DNA from: Stenotrophomonas maltophilia | GTDB taxonomy: Bacteria; Pseudomonadota; Gammaproteobacteria; Xanthomonadales; Xanthomonadaceae | DNA: 64,000 nucleotides | Reading direction: 5' to 3' | Assembly (NCBI RefSeq): GCF_039555535.1 | Contig: NZ_CP154630.1 | Coordinates: 1,811,001 to 1,875,000 of the forward strand | In this document: positions 20,220 through 29,399 of the stretch, piece by piece | Position numbering within the stretch: the stretch's first letter is position 1 | Layout: each line of letters starts with the position of its first letter | Notes under the pieces: generated by a model | The model's database searches: none | Told to the model about the DNA's origin: nothing | The model's input: the letters and a program-made list of their open reading frames with translations, nothing else | Program-made: the position numbers and the translations under genes

Positions 20220-20436
20220 CCGCCGGGCGTGGCCCGGCGCTACCGGACACGGTGTGGGTAGCGCCGGGCCATGCCCGGCGGATCGCATTCCGCGGTAGCT
20301 GCCGACCTTGGTCGGCACGTTCACATCACCCGGTAGGTGCCAACCTTGGTTGGCACGTTCACATCGCCCGGTAGGTGCCGACCTTGGTCGGCACGTTCAC
20401 ATCGCCCGGTAGGTGCCGACCTTGGTCGGCACGCTT
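20220..20436. repeat. REP cluster with four 38-bp tandem copies
   Basis: Two GCCGGGC-type elements in opposite orientation (20220-20243 and 20257-20281) are followed by four head-to-tail units starting at 20294, 20332, 20370 and 20408, exactly 38 bp apart. Each holds GGTAGNTGCCGACCTTGGTC plus a short spacer. One copy carries compensating changes in both arms (CCAACCTTGGTTGG), so its stem is preserved. It lies between the convergent aroA and TonB-like genes. Confidence 0.9.
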
Positions 20437-20443
20437 TTCCGCA

Positions 20444-20471
20444 TAAAAGGACGGAGGCCGAAGCCTCCGTC
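20444..20471 (-). terminator. Rho-independent terminator of TonB-like gene
   Basis: A perfect 9-bp stem (GACGGAGGC/GCCTCCGTC) with a TTCG tetraloop on the minus strand is followed by CTTTTAT. It sits 28 nt after the stop of the minus-strand TonB-like gene at 20499. This is a textbook intrinsic terminator. Confidence 0.85.
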
Positions 20472-20498
20472 TAAACATCACGAACCCCTCGTCCGCGA

Positions 20499-21071
20499 TC
20501 AACGCTGCTCGGTACGGAAATCCACCGGGACCCGCACCACGCTGGCGATGGCACGGCCTTCGTGCATCGCCGGCTGGAACTTCCAGTTCTGCACAGTGCT
20601 CAGCACTGCGCGGTCCAGATCGCGACTGCGCTCGCCGCTGCGCGAAACGATCGCGGCATTGGCGACGTTGCCGCGGGTATCGACACTCAGGCTGGCGATC
20701 ACGCTGCCCTGCACGCCACTACGCAGCGCGGCGGCGGGGTAGGTGGGCATGCGGTTGCTGGCCAGCGGCCGGGCCTCACGATTGCGCACTACCGGGGCGG
20801 CCTTCCGCGAAGCAGTAGCGGGGGCTGCCTGGGGCGCGGCAGGGGCCGCTGCATCCGTCACCGCTGCCTCCTCGGGGGCGGGAAGCATGCGCTCACCAAC
20901 TGGCGCCGGTGCCACGTCTTCCTGGTTCGAATGACGCAGCCAGAGCAGGGCGGCCGCAAACATCGCCACGATCAGCGCGATCCACATCCAGGGCGACGTG
21001 GGTTTGTGCTGCAGGTTGGAATCTTCCTGCAGATGCGGCGAATGAAGGTCTTCGTGGGTGGTGGCAGCCAT
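20499..21071 (-). CDS. TonB-like energy-transducing/C-terminal-domain protein
   Basis: The 190-residue protein has a cytoplasmic start, one transmembrane helix near residues 29-47 ('MWIALIVAMFAAALLWL'), an Ala/Pro-rich spacer, and a TonB C-terminal domain ('MPTYPAAALRSGVQGSVIASLSVDTRGNV' seen as YPAAALRSGVQGSV..VDTRGNV, then 'WKFQPAMHEG'). The domain normally contacts TonB boxes of outer-membrane receptors. The spacer is short for a classical TonB and lacks long Pro-Lys/Pro-Glu repeats, and no exbBD genes are adjacent, so it may be a TonB relative with another periplasmic role. A second, similar gene lies 119 nt upstream on the same strand. Confidence 0.75.
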   Translation of the reverse strand: MAATTHEDLHSPHLQEDSNLQHKPTSPWMWIALIVAMFAAALLWLRHSNQEDVAPAPVGERMLPAPEEAAVTDAAAPAAPQAAPATASRKAAPVVRNREARPLASNRMPTYPAAALRSGVQGSVIASLSVDTRGNVANAAIVSRSGERSRDLDRAVLSTVQNWKFQPAMHEGRAIASVVRVPVDFRTEQR

Positions 21072-21190
21072 CGCTAACTCCTTCCGTCAATGGACGACAT
21101 GGGAAGTGTTGCGCGAGCCACGGACGAGAAGTGTCAGCATTGCGTCAACGCCACCGGCAGGGTTCAGTTTGCCTGCCGGGAAGCGTTCAG

Positions 21191-21829
21191 TTACTGCGTC
21201 TTGAAGTCGAACGGCACTTCAATGCTGCCGGGGACGGCCTGGCCGTTGCTCTGCGCCGGAGTGAAGCGCCAGCGGCGCACGGCGTCTGTGGCGGCACGGT
21301 CGAGCTCGCGTGAACCGCTGCGCTGGATCACCGTGGCGTTGTTTGGATAGCCAGTGGCGTCCACGTCCACCCGCACCACCACGGTGCCGGTCTCGCCAGC
21401 GCGCAGCGCGGCAGCCGGGTAGGCGGGTGGCGGCGACTGGCCGGCAATCGGCATCGGCTGGCTGTTGCCGGTGGCCGCCGGCGCAGGGCCCGGTGCGGCC
21501 GGGGTTGCTTCAGCGATGGGGGCAGGCGGCGGTGGGGCCGTTTCGACCAGCTTGGGTGCTTCTTCCTCTACCGGGGCCGGCTTGGCATCGGGCATGTCGC
21601 TGGAACCGGCCGCAGCGGCCAACGGCTCCGGCAGGGGCTCGATCTGGGCGGTTTCCTGCGGGGTCTGCGCGGCAGGATCGGCGCGGAAGAACTCCTTGTC
21701 GCGACCGGTCAGCCAGACCAGCACGAACAGCAGCACGCCCACCCCGAAGGCGATACCGGCGATCTTCAGGGCATTGCGCGGGATATGCACAGTGAACGAC
21801 TTGGCGGACGACGAGCGGGGTGCAGACAT
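21191..21829 (-). CDS. TonB-family protein
   Basis: From ATG 21829 ('MSAPRSSSAKSF') the protein has 212 residues. It shows one transmembrane helix ('IAGIAFGVGVLLFVLVWL', near residues 25-42), an acidic/Pro-rich periplasmic spacer ('PPPPAPIAEATPAAPGPAPA'), and a TonB C-terminal domain ('YPAAALRAGETGTVVVRVDV', 'WRFTPAQSNGQAV'). The region upstream to 21937 is in frame but lacks family character. It is a paralogue of the neighbouring gene at 20499, sharing YPAAALR-G and the W-F-P-A block. It may transmit proton-motive force to receptors, though ExbB/ExbD partners would have to be encoded elsewhere. It is divergent from serS. Confidence 0.78.
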   Translation of the reverse strand: MSAPRSSSAKSFTVHIPRNALKIAGIAFGVGVLLFVLVWLTGRDKEFFRADPAAQTPQETAQIEPLPEPLAAAAGSSDMPDAKPAPVEEEAPKLVETAPPPPAPIAEATPAAPGPAPAATGNSQPMPIAGQSPPPAYPAAALRAGETGTVVVRVDVDATGYPNNATVIQRSGSRELDRAATDAVRRWRFTPAQSNGQAVPGSIEVPFDFKTQ

Positions 21830-21900
21830 GGACCGGACCAGTACGGAATGGCTCGATTCTGCCACGGCGGGAATGAACCGGGCGGCAGAAATCCGTATAA

Positions 21901-23223
<1,323 letters not shown>

Positions 23224-23233
23224 CAACCGGCGC

Positions 23234-23476
23234 GTTGCGCCGCCGCCGAGCATAGGCTCGGGCGCTACAGATCCATGTAGAGCCGAGCCTATGCTCGGCT
23301 GCTCCTGCCCATCGCCAGTCGCATTGATTGTCGGGGCTCCGCGCCGCCGCCCGAGCATAGGCTCGGGCGCTACAGATCCATGTAGAGCCGAGCCTATGCT
23401 CGGCTGCTCCTGCCCATCGCCGGCCGCATTGATTGTGGGCGCTCGGCGCCGCCGCCGAGCATGGGCTCGGCGCTAC
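23234..23476. repeat. REP cluster with a duplicated ~110-bp unit
   Basis: Several GTAGAGCCGAGCC(T/C)ATGCTC and inverse elements alternate. A block of roughly 110-120 bp (containing GATCCATGTAGAGCCGAGCC, GCTGCTCCTGCCCATCGCC and GCATTGATTGT) occurs twice, at about 23270-23350 and 23385-23460, with few differences. The repeat unit is therefore a REP pair plus linker that was duplicated in tandem. It fills the gap between serS and the SH3-like gene. Confidence 0.8.
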
Positions 23477-23829
23477 TGGGTCTCTGTTGCCCGCAGCTTC
23501 TCCAGGGGTACCCATCCCGGTTCGCCGGTCTCCGGCACGCACCACGCCCAACCATTGAGCGTGCGCAGCCCACGCAGCAACTGCCCGGGATCCACATCCA
23601 GTTCCCGCGCGCAGTAATCCTCCGTGGCAAACGCGTCACCCTGCGCATCGCGACCGATCACCGGTGCCGGCACGAATCCGGGCTGCTGCCCCTCGGCCTC
23701 GCACAGGAACCAGTCCTTCCAGCCCTCCGGGCCTTCATAGCGTTTGCCCACCGTCAGCGCCTGGCCGCGGCGCAGGGTGATCGGGTGTGGAAATTCGCTG
23801 CGGTGCGCAGTGGTCACGATGTAGTTCAT
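23473..23829 (-). CDS. Small SH3-like domain protein
   Basis: From ATG 23829 ('MNYIVTTAHRSEFPHPITLRRGQAL', quoted as MNYIVTTAHRSEF) the protein has 118 residues. Two SH3-like halves are apparent: 'PITLRRGQALTVGKRYEGPEGW' followed by 'KDWFLCEAEGQQPGFVPAPVI', and 'YCARELDVDPGQLL' with 'GWAWCVPETGEPGWVPLEKL' at the C-terminus. There is no signal peptide, so it is probably cytoplasmic. The pattern matches a family of bacterial proteins annotated only as SH3-domain proteins; binding partners are unknown. The frame to 23922 runs through a REP element and is not preferred. Confidence 0.65.
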   Translation of the reverse strand: MNYIVTTAHRSEFPHPITLRRGQALTVGKRYEGPEGWKDWFLCEAEGQQPGFVPAPVIGRDAQGDAFATEDYCARELDVDPGQLLRGLRTLNGWAWCVPETGEPGWVPLEKLRATETQ

Positions 23830-23847
23830 GGCCCACTGTACCGTTTC

Positions 23848-23905
23848 CGCCGGGCATGGCCCGGCGCCACCTTCCGGATCCGATAGCGCCGGGCCATGCC
23901 CGGCG
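23848..23905. repeat. GCCGGGC-type REP inverted pair
   Basis: CCGCCGGGCATGGCCCGGCG (about 23849-23869) faces a TAGCGCCGGGCCATGCCCGG element (about 23884-23905). They sit upstream of the SH3-like gene start and next to the azoR terminator. Confidence 0.8.
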
Positions 23906-23922
23906 GGCGGGAATCGGTCCAC

Positions 23923-23951
23923 AAAAAAACGGCCCCGCAGAGCGGGGCCGT
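23923..23951 (-). terminator. Rho-independent terminator of azoR
   Basis: A perfect 10-bp GC-rich stem (ACGGCCCCGC/GCGGGGCCGT) with a 3-nt loop is followed on the minus strand by a run of seven T. It lies about 85 nt after the azoR stop. Confidence 0.9.
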
Positions 23952-24035
23952 CAGGGTGGGCCGGGATGGGGGAGGGGATCCCGGCCCGCGTTCAGCGCCT
24001 CGACGAGGAGAGAGCGGCGCCGAACGCTGGAACGC

Positions 24036-24623
24036 TTATGCAGCGGCGGCTTCAGCCGCTTCGTGCGACGGCAGGGCCGCCAGCGCGCCGGCGATGGCGT
24101 CTTCACGGTGCTGCGGCGAGTAGGCGATGCCCTCGGCGCGCACGAACTCGATGTCGTTGATGCCCCAGAAGGCGAACGTCTGGCGCAGGAACGGCTCTTG
24201 GAAGTCGGCCGGCGAATCGGTGTAGATGCCGCCGCGGCTGCTGACCACGATCACGCGCTTGCCGCCGGCCAGGCCGATCGGGCCGTTCTCGGTGTACTTG
24301 AAGGTGCGCCCGGCCACGGCCACGCGGTCGATCCAGGCCTTCAGCGTGGACGGGATGCTGAAGTTGTACATCGGCGCGCCGATCACCACGATGTCCGCGG
24401 CAAGGAACTGCTCGAGCACCTGTTCAGCATCGGCGGCCTCCACCGCATCCGCCTTGGCCAGCGAACTGCTGCGCAGATGCGGTACCGGATTGGCGTCAAG
24501 ATCGCGATAATCGACCTGCAGGCCTTCGATCTGCTGCTTGAACCGGGCCACCACGGCGGCGGTCAGGTGGCGGGAGACGGAGTTCTCGCCAAGCACGCTG
24601 GCGTCGAGATGCAGAAGCTTCAT
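24036..24623 (-). CDS. azoR: FMN-dependent NADH-azoreductase (quinone reductase)
   Basis: From ATG 24623 ('MKLLHLDASVLGENSVSR') the protein has 195 residues. It has the flavodoxin-like fold of AzoR: the FMN phosphate loop at residues 7-18, 'PMYNFSIPSTLKAWIDRV' near residue 92, and 'VVSSRGGIY' near residue 137. AzoR enzymes reduce quinones and azo compounds with NADH and protect against thiol and quinone stress. It is divergent from a LysR-type regulator across 135 bp, an arrangement that usually means the regulator controls it. A strong terminator follows. Confidence 0.92.
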   Translation of the reverse strand: MKLLHLDASVLGENSVSRHLTAAVVARFKQQIEGLQVDYRDLDANPVPHLRSSSLAKADAVEAADAEQVLEQFLAADIVVIGAPMYNFSIPSTLKAWIDRVAVAGRTFKYTENGPIGLAGGKRVIVVSSRGGIYTDSPADFQEPFLRQTFAFWGINDIEFVRAEGIAYSPQHREDAIAGALAALPSHEAAEAAAA

Positions 24624-24758
24624 GGCAGTCACCTATGTTCTTATGTTCTGGAAGGAAGAAGCGGGTAGGCCCCGCCGACGGAGAGAACGATAGGTTGTTG
24701 CAAAGGCGGGATAAAGGTGATTGAATGCCACGTATTGTTCTAGATATGGAACTCGGGC

Positions 24759-25751
24759 ATGCATGACCTGAATGATCTGTACTACTTTGCGATGGTGGTC
24801 GACCACGGTGGATTTGCCGCCGCCGAGCGCGCGCTGGGCATCCCCAAGTCGCGCCTGAGCCGCCGCATCAGCCAGCTGGAGACCGACCTGGGCGTGCGCC
24901 TGCTGCAGCGCTCCACGCGCCGCTTCGCAGTCACCGACGTCGGCACCAGTGTGCACCGCCACGCGCAGACGATGCTGGCCGAGGCGCAGGCCGCCCGCGA
25001 AGTGGTCGACCGCCTCAGCGCGGAACCGCGTGGCGTGGTGCGTGCCAGCGTACCGGTGTCGCTGGCGCAGATGCAGCTGCCCAAGCTGCTGCCCAAGTTC
25101 CTCGAGCAGTACCCGAAGGTGCGCCTGCAGCTGAACATCAGCAACCGCCGCGTGGACATCATCAATGAAGGCTACGACGTGGCCCTGCGCGTGCGTTCGC
25201 GCCTGGACGACGACGGCAGCCTGGTGATGCGCAGCTTCGGCCAGGTGCAGGAACTGCTGGTAGCCAGCCCTAAATACCTGGACCGCGCTGGCCGCCCGAA
25301 GGACCCGGAAGAGCTGACCCAGCACGTCACCCTCAGCATCAGCGAAGACGAGGCACGCCAGCGCTGGGAGCTGCATGGCCCGGAAGGCGAAGTGCGCCGG
25401 GTCGACCTGCAGCCACGCGTGGCCGGCTTCGACTTCCCGCTGCTGCAGAGCATGGTCAAGGACGGTTTCGGCATCACCATGCTGCCGGAAACCGTGTGCG
25501 CCGATGCCGTGCGCAATGGCGAGCTGGAAGTGGTGCTGCCGGACTGGTCGCTGCCGCAGGGCGTGTGCCACGCCGTGTTCGCCTCGCGCCGCGGCCTGTT
25601 GCCGGCGGTGCGCGTGTTCATCGACTTCCTGGCTGAGCACCTGCCGCCGCAGCTGGAGGCCTCGCGCCTGCATTGCGATGGAGCCTGTGAGAAGGCCAAG
25701 GAGCGCATCAAGGCCAGTGCACTGGGTGCGCTGGCGGTGGATGCGGGCTGA
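24759..25751 (+). CDS. LysR-family transcriptional regulator, divergent from azoR
   Basis: The 330-residue protein has an N-terminal winged helix-turn-helix (residues 3-62, 'YYFAMVVDHGGFAAAERAL', 'PKSRLSRRISQLETDLG') and a periplasmic-binding-like effector domain from about residue 90 ('VRASVPVSLAQMQLPKLLP'). The gap between it and azoR contains repeated TATGTTCT motifs next to the azoR start and AT-rich sequence, plausible operator material. LysR regulators in this position typically respond to quinones or related electrophiles and activate the reductase gene, which is inferred here. The C-terminal 30 residues after 'LHCDGACEKAKER' are a variable tail. Confidence 0.9.
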   Translation: MHDLNDLYYFAMVVDHGGFAAAERALGIPKSRLSRRISQLETDLGVRLLQRSTRRFAVTDVGTSVHRHAQTMLAEAQAAREVVDRLSAEPRGVVRASVPVSLAQMQLPKLLPKFLEQYPKVRLQLNISNRRVDIINEGYDVALRVRSRLDDDGSLVMRSFGQVQELLVASPKYLDRAGRPKDPEELTQHVTLSISEDEARQRWELHGPEGEVRRVDLQPRVAGFDFPLLQSMVKDGFGITMLPETVCADAVRNGELEVVLPDWSLPQGVCHAVFASRRGLLPAVRVFIDFLAEHLPPQLEASRLHCDGACEKAKERIKASALGALAVDAG

Positions 25752-25762
25752 GAGAGCTGAAT

Positions 25763-25787
25763 GGTAGCGCCGGGCCATGCCCGGCGT
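25763..25787. repeat. GCCGGGC-type REP element
   Basis: GGTAGCGCCGGGCCATGCCC and its closing arm lie just after the LysR gene. It is the last REP-like element seen in the window. None was recognised to the right of the integrase. Confidence 0.85.
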
Positions 25788-25805
25788 TGCTGTTTCCGGG
25801 GTCGA

Positions 25806-26879
25806 TCACTTCCGCCCGAACAGCCGGCCCCAGAAACTGCGTTGAGGTGCCGGCATCGGCGTGGGGGTGATAGCCACCACCGGCGCTTCCAGTACTGCCA
25901 TCAGCTCCGCGCTGCGCGGCTTCTTCAGGAAGTGCGCGTAGTCCAGATAGCTGGTCACTTTGCTCATGTGCAGGCGCTCCGGCATCGCCGGCAACGCGCC
26001 GCCCTGCAGCAGCACCCGCAACGCCTCCGGGCGGTCCTGCCGGATCGCCTCGAACACCGCGGTGCCGCCGCAGCCCGGTTCGATCTGATTGGCGCGCTGC
26101 GGCGCATCCTTCAACAGGTCGCGCAGCGCATCCGCGTCGTCCCGCTCCACGGCCTCCACCAGCCGCGCCAGCGCTTCCGCTTCTTCAGGTGGAAGGTTGT
26201 CGCGATAGGCCTGGTCGGCGATCTCGCGCTCGTCGCGCCCGTCACCGCCCTGGATGCACAAGAAATCGGTCACCAGGGCAACTGGAATGCCGGAGGTATC
26301 CAGCGCCCAGTAGCTCGGATACACACCGTCGCCCCAGCCGCTGGTGAATACGACCAGGCCGTGTGGCGAGTCCTCGCCCCACGGACGGTACTCGGCGCCT
26401 TCATCCAGACCGTCGTGGTCGATCAGCGCATCGGACCACGCGCTGTCTTCGTCGCCATTGGCCTGTTCGATCAGGGCCAGCAGTGCCTGCTGGGTGTCGG
26501 TGTCCATGAAACAGCCGATGCCGGCGTCGACCGGATAGCCGATGAAGCTGTCCTCATCCAGGCCGGTCAGGTCCTGCGTGGTCCAGCGCGCCATCTGCCA
26601 GTGCAGGGCAGATGCCGTGAGGGCTTCGCGGGGCTTGAACCAGACCACGGCCAGTGCCGGGCGGCCGCTGTGCACGATGATCTCGACCGGATGCCGGCCC
26701 AGCGGGGCGGTGTAGTCGGCCAGCGCCGGCGCCTCGGCCTGGACCAGAGGATCGCAGACCACCAGATGCCCGCTGCTGACCGGCAGGTGACCGGCGAACG
26801 TGCGGTGCAGGGCCACTGCGGCCAGCTGGGTGTCGTCCAGCAGGGTGGTGCGCAGGTTGGCCAGATCGAGGTGGGCCAT
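25806..26879 (-). CDS. DUF4241-like protein with C-terminal ankyrin-like segment
   Basis: From ATG 26879 ('MAHLDLANLRTTLLDD') the protein has 357 residues. The N-terminal two thirds ('GHLVVCDPLVQAEAPAL', 'YPVDAGIGCFMD', 'GWGDGVYPSYWALD') match the pattern of DUF4241 proteins, a family of unknown function often linked to immunity or toxin contexts. Residues from about 240 on ('LARLVEAVERDDADALRDLL', 'GGTAVFEAIRQDRPEALRVLLQ') look like two degenerate ankyrin repeats, ending in basic 'RSFWGRLFGRK'. It is the last gene before the integration point and has core-like GC content. Family assignment is by recognition only. Confidence 0.6.
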   Translation of the reverse strand: MAHLDLANLRTTLLDDTQLAAVALHRTFAGHLPVSSGHLVVCDPLVQAEAPALADYTAPLGRHPVEIIVHSGRPALAVVWFKPREALTASALHWQMARWTTQDLTGLDEDSFIGYPVDAGIGCFMDTDTQQALLALIEQANGDEDSAWSDALIDHDGLDEGAEYRPWGEDSPHGLVVFTSGWGDGVYPSYWALDTSGIPVALVTDFLCIQGGDGRDEREIADQAYRDNLPPEEAEALARLVEAVERDDADALRDLLKDAPQRANQIEPGCGGTAVFEAIRQDRPEALRVLLQGGALPAMPERLHMSKVTSYLDYAHFLKKPRSAELMAVLEAPVVAITPTPMPAPQRSFWGRLFGRK

Positions 26880-26970
26880 GGGGGATCCGATTGCAGTGGA
26901 GGCCCCACCGTGCCGGATGCGAAGGGCGGGGGCAAGGGTGGTCTTGGGCAAATGGCCTTCACGTGCGAGA

Positions 26971-26989
26971 AATCCCACTCTCTCCGCCA
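26971..26989 (+). other. tRNA-Ser 3'-end fragment, probable attachment site
   Basis: The sequence AATCCCACTCTCTCCGCCA reproduces the 3' end of a bacterial tRNA-Ser gene (half of the T arm, acceptor strand and CCA). The 90 bases upstream do not contain the rest of a tRNA, so this is an isolated fragment. It lies 87 bp before the integrase start and marks the switch from GC-rich core to AT-rich island sequence, as expected for an att duplicate left by integration into a tRNA-Ser gene. Confidence 0.65.
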
Positions 26990-27046
26990 ACATCCATATA
27001 AGCTATTGATTTAATTTAACTTAGTTTGGATTTCTGAGTCTGCCGG

Positions 27047-27067
27047 CGGGACACAAATCGGGACACA
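27047..27067 (+). repeat. CGGGACACA direct repeats before integrase
   Basis: CGGGACACA occurs at 27047-27055 and 27059-27067, 12 bp apart, immediately upstream of the integrase ATG. Short direct repeats beside an integrase are typical of arm-type integrase binding sites; they could also regulate the gene. No experimental support can be seen. Confidence 0.5.
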
Positions 27068-27075
27068 TCTCCCGA

Positions 27076-28536
27076 ATGCGCATCCCCCATCACCTCATCC
27101 GCACCCCCTCCGGCACCTACGCCTTTCGTCAGCGTGTGCCCAGCGACTTGCATGCCATCATCGGCCGCAAGCTCATCAAGCAAACGCTTCGAACGTCGAA
27201 CGTAGCGTCAGCCAGACTGCGCGCGATCGTCTTGGCATCAGGCTATGCTCAGGCCTATGGCGTGTTGAGGGATCAACGGGTGGACCGGTTTAGCAAGAAG
27301 GATCTGGAGTCGCTCGTCGAGCGATTGAGTGGCGGCGGAGATCGGCGTGATCTGACGCTTCATCGGACGCAGGCTGCGGACGGCACCATCACGGAACGCT
27401 GGCAGATCGACAGCGAAAACGATGTCCGTCTGTTCCGGCAAGCGCACAACTTCGCGACGGCGGCAGAGGTGGCGGCCATTGGCATGCTCGACCCCGAGCC
27501 GACGCCCGTTCGCGAGCCGCGTCCTCAGGTGAGCGAGACGATTTCGTTGGAGAAGGCGCGCGATGCGTGGCTGGCAAGCATCAAGCCGCGCACGTTGCCC
27601 AAGACATACACGATCAAGACAGCCGCAGTAGAGTCGCTCGTTGCGTTCCTGGGGCCTAAGTCAAGGATCCACACTGTCACTAGGCCAGACCTGGCGCGCT
27701 GGTATCAACACCTTCGTGACGGCGGGGCGTCGACGCCAACACTGACGAACAAGCAAAGCTATGTGGGAGGAAAGGGCGGCTTCTTTGACTGGGCCATCGC
27801 CTCTGGCTACTTCCCAAAGGGTGACAATCCCGCGACCGGGCATGTGAGCTATTCGCTGCGGGAGAAGCGCGCTCGGCGGAAGCTTGGCTTCAAGGCGTAC
27901 GACCGTGATCAGATCCAAACGATCTTCTCGCCCAGCAACTTCGAGAAGCTCTCTGAGAATGCTCGATGGGCGTCGCTCCTTGGCCTCTACACAGGCGCAC
28001 GAGCGTCGGAAGTGGGGCAGCTCTTGATTGCAGACATCTTGTTGGAAGGAAAGCTCCCTTGCATTCGAATTTCCGACGAAGGTGAGAACCAAAAGGTCAA
28101 AACGGAGGTCAGCCTTCGAACGGTTCCTCTTCATCCGGATCTCTTGGCACTGGGCTTCATGGATTGGGTTGCAACGCGCAAAGCAGTAGGTCACAAGCGT
28201 CTGTTTCCCCAGGCGAAGGGCGACGCGCTCAATGGTCAAGGCAATTGGATCACGAAGGCGTTTAGCCGACACTTGGCTACAATTGGCAAGGACTGGCCGA
28301 AGGCAAAGCGGGGCTTTCATTCATTGCGAAAGACCTTTATCCAAGAGCTGCAAACGCTCGGTGTGGCATCCGAGCTGCGCGCTCAGATCGTGGGGCATGA
28401 GCTCGATGACGAGCATCACGCCACTTACAGCCGCGCATTCACTGCGAAAGAGAAGCTTAACGGCATGGGAAAACACTCGCCAGGACTAGCGTCGTTGAAC
28501 TACGAGTTGCGTCTGCGAACGCCAGTCAAGGGTTAG
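27076..28536 (+). CDS. Tyrosine recombinase (island integrase 1)
   Basis: The 486-residue protein begins 'MRIPHHLIRTPSGTYAFRQR', the N-terminal type shared by many island integrases (DUF6538-like). A SAM-like core-binding domain lies near residues 155-270. The catalytic domain carries the first Arg in 'YTGARASEVGQLL' (near residue 310), 'FHSLRKTFIQEL' with the H-x-x-R pair (near residue 415), and a final Tyr in 'HATYSRAF' (near residue 455). All catalytic residues appear present. It stands next to a tRNA-Ser fragment and most likely inserted the left end of the island. GC content is lower than in the core genes. Confidence 0.92.
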   Translation: MRIPHHLIRTPSGTYAFRQRVPSDLHAIIGRKLIKQTLRTSNVASARLRAIVLASGYAQAYGVLRDQRVDRFSKKDLESLVERLSGGGDRRDLTLHRTQAADGTITERWQIDSENDVRLFRQAHNFATAAEVAAIGMLDPEPTPVREPRPQVSETISLEKARDAWLASIKPRTLPKTYTIKTAAVESLVAFLGPKSRIHTVTRPDLARWYQHLRDGGASTPTLTNKQSYVGGKGGFFDWAIASGYFPKGDNPATGHVSYSLREKRARRKLGFKAYDRDQIQTIFSPSNFEKLSENARWASLLGLYTGARASEVGQLLIADILLEGKLPCIRISDEGENQKVKTEVSLRTVPLHPDLLALGFMDWVATRKAVGHKRLFPQAKGDALNGQGNWITKAFSRHLATIGKDWPKAKRGFHSLRKTFIQELQTLGVASELRAQIVGHELDDEHHATYSRAFTAKEKLNGMGKHSPGLASLNYELRLRTPVKG

Positions 28537-28545
28537 TGCCGAACT

Positions 28546-28850
28546 TTGGGCGTTCTGGGCTCGGAGCAGAGCGAGGCTTACTTGAACGGTAAGGCGATCT
28601 TGCAGGGCTTGAAAACGGCCGGCGACATCGAGGCGCTTCGGACCCACGACCTACGTCGTACCTTTGCTACAGTGACCGAGGAAGTGGTTCCTTGCGCGGT
28701 CATGAAGCGACTTCTGACTCACCGCAACAGGCGGGAGGTCACACGGGCCGCTATACCGGGGCGGACGATGCGCGGCTGCTGGAATAGATGACGGGTATCG
28801 AGCGAGTGATGCTGGGCTCGGATCCGGTGCTGCTTGCCATTTTGACCTAA
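28546..28850 (+). pseudogene. C-terminal relic of another tyrosine recombinase
   Basis: The sequence reads 'LRTHDLRRTFATVTEEV' then 'MKRLLTHRN', the H-x-x-R box of a phage-type integrase. After a frameshift near 28735 it continues in another frame as 'GHTGRYTGADDARLLE', which contains the expected nucleophile Tyr, followed by an in-frame TAG and then 'MTGIERVMLGSDPVLLAIL'. Only the last third of the gene remains, with one frameshift and one stop. The reading frame from 28546 to 28791 alone is not a functional protein. It records an earlier integration event at the same place. Confidence 0.75.
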
Positions 28851-28881
28851 ATACCTAACTAGACCAGTCAAGGAGGAGCCA

Positions 28882-29397
28882 ATGGGAAGCAAGGTTGTGA
28901 TCGTAAGACTCGAAGTGCCGGATGCCGGCGAAGAGCTTTCTGCTCTTGAGCTGACTTGGGCTCCCGGCACCGACCAAGGGGATGGTTGCGATTTCCAGTT
29001 TGTCAGCGACTGGGATGCTAGTCGTCTCGTGCTCGAGACTCCGTTAGAGTGGGTTGCCGGTAGGCAGGTTCAACCGGGTGATGAGTCCGTGGCTGACGCT
29101 TGGGATGCATTTGGGAATAAACTTGGCCAAATCAGTGGGAAGCAACTCGAGGTGGTGACCCATCAGTGGGCATCGGCCGACGGGAGCTACATCGTCAGGC
29201 GCGTGAGCTTTCTCAAGGGAGGAAAGTGGATACTCCCTAAGACTCGTTTCGTCGTGCTGCCCAGTGCGGGGAGCGGGATTGTAGGTATTTACGCAGAGCC
29301 AGCCCTTGCTGTGGCCGAAGCCGAGGCGCAGGCTGAACAGCTAAAAAATTCACTGAGCCTTGAAAGCAATCAAACCAGCGGGCCACAGGGGATCTAG
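28882..29397 (+). CDS. Hypothetical protein
   Basis: The 171-residue protein starts at an ATG preceded by AAGGAGGAG. It is acidic and rich in beta-forming residues ('VVIVRLEVPDAGEELSALEL', 'VSDWDASRLVLETPLEW', 'YIVRRVSFLKGGKWILPK'), with a helical C-terminal tail 'AVAEAEAQAEQLKNSLSLES'. No signal peptide or membrane helix is present. I do not recognise the family. It lies alone between the integrase relic and a convergent small gene, in typical island context. Confidence 0.6.
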   Translation: MGSKVVIVRLEVPDAGEELSALELTWAPGTDQGDGCDFQFVSDWDASRLVLETPLEWVAGRQVQPGDESVADAWDAFGNKLGQISGKQLEVVTHQWASADGSYIVRRVSFLKGGKWILPKTRFVVLPSAGSGIVGIYAEPALAVAEAEAQAEQLKNSLSLESNQTSGPQGI

Positions 29398-29399
29398 GC

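Noticed and set aside
20294..20436. Regular 38-bp repeats as a CRISPR array
   Set aside because: The 'spacers' are nearly identical and the units are REP palindromes; no cas genes are nearby.
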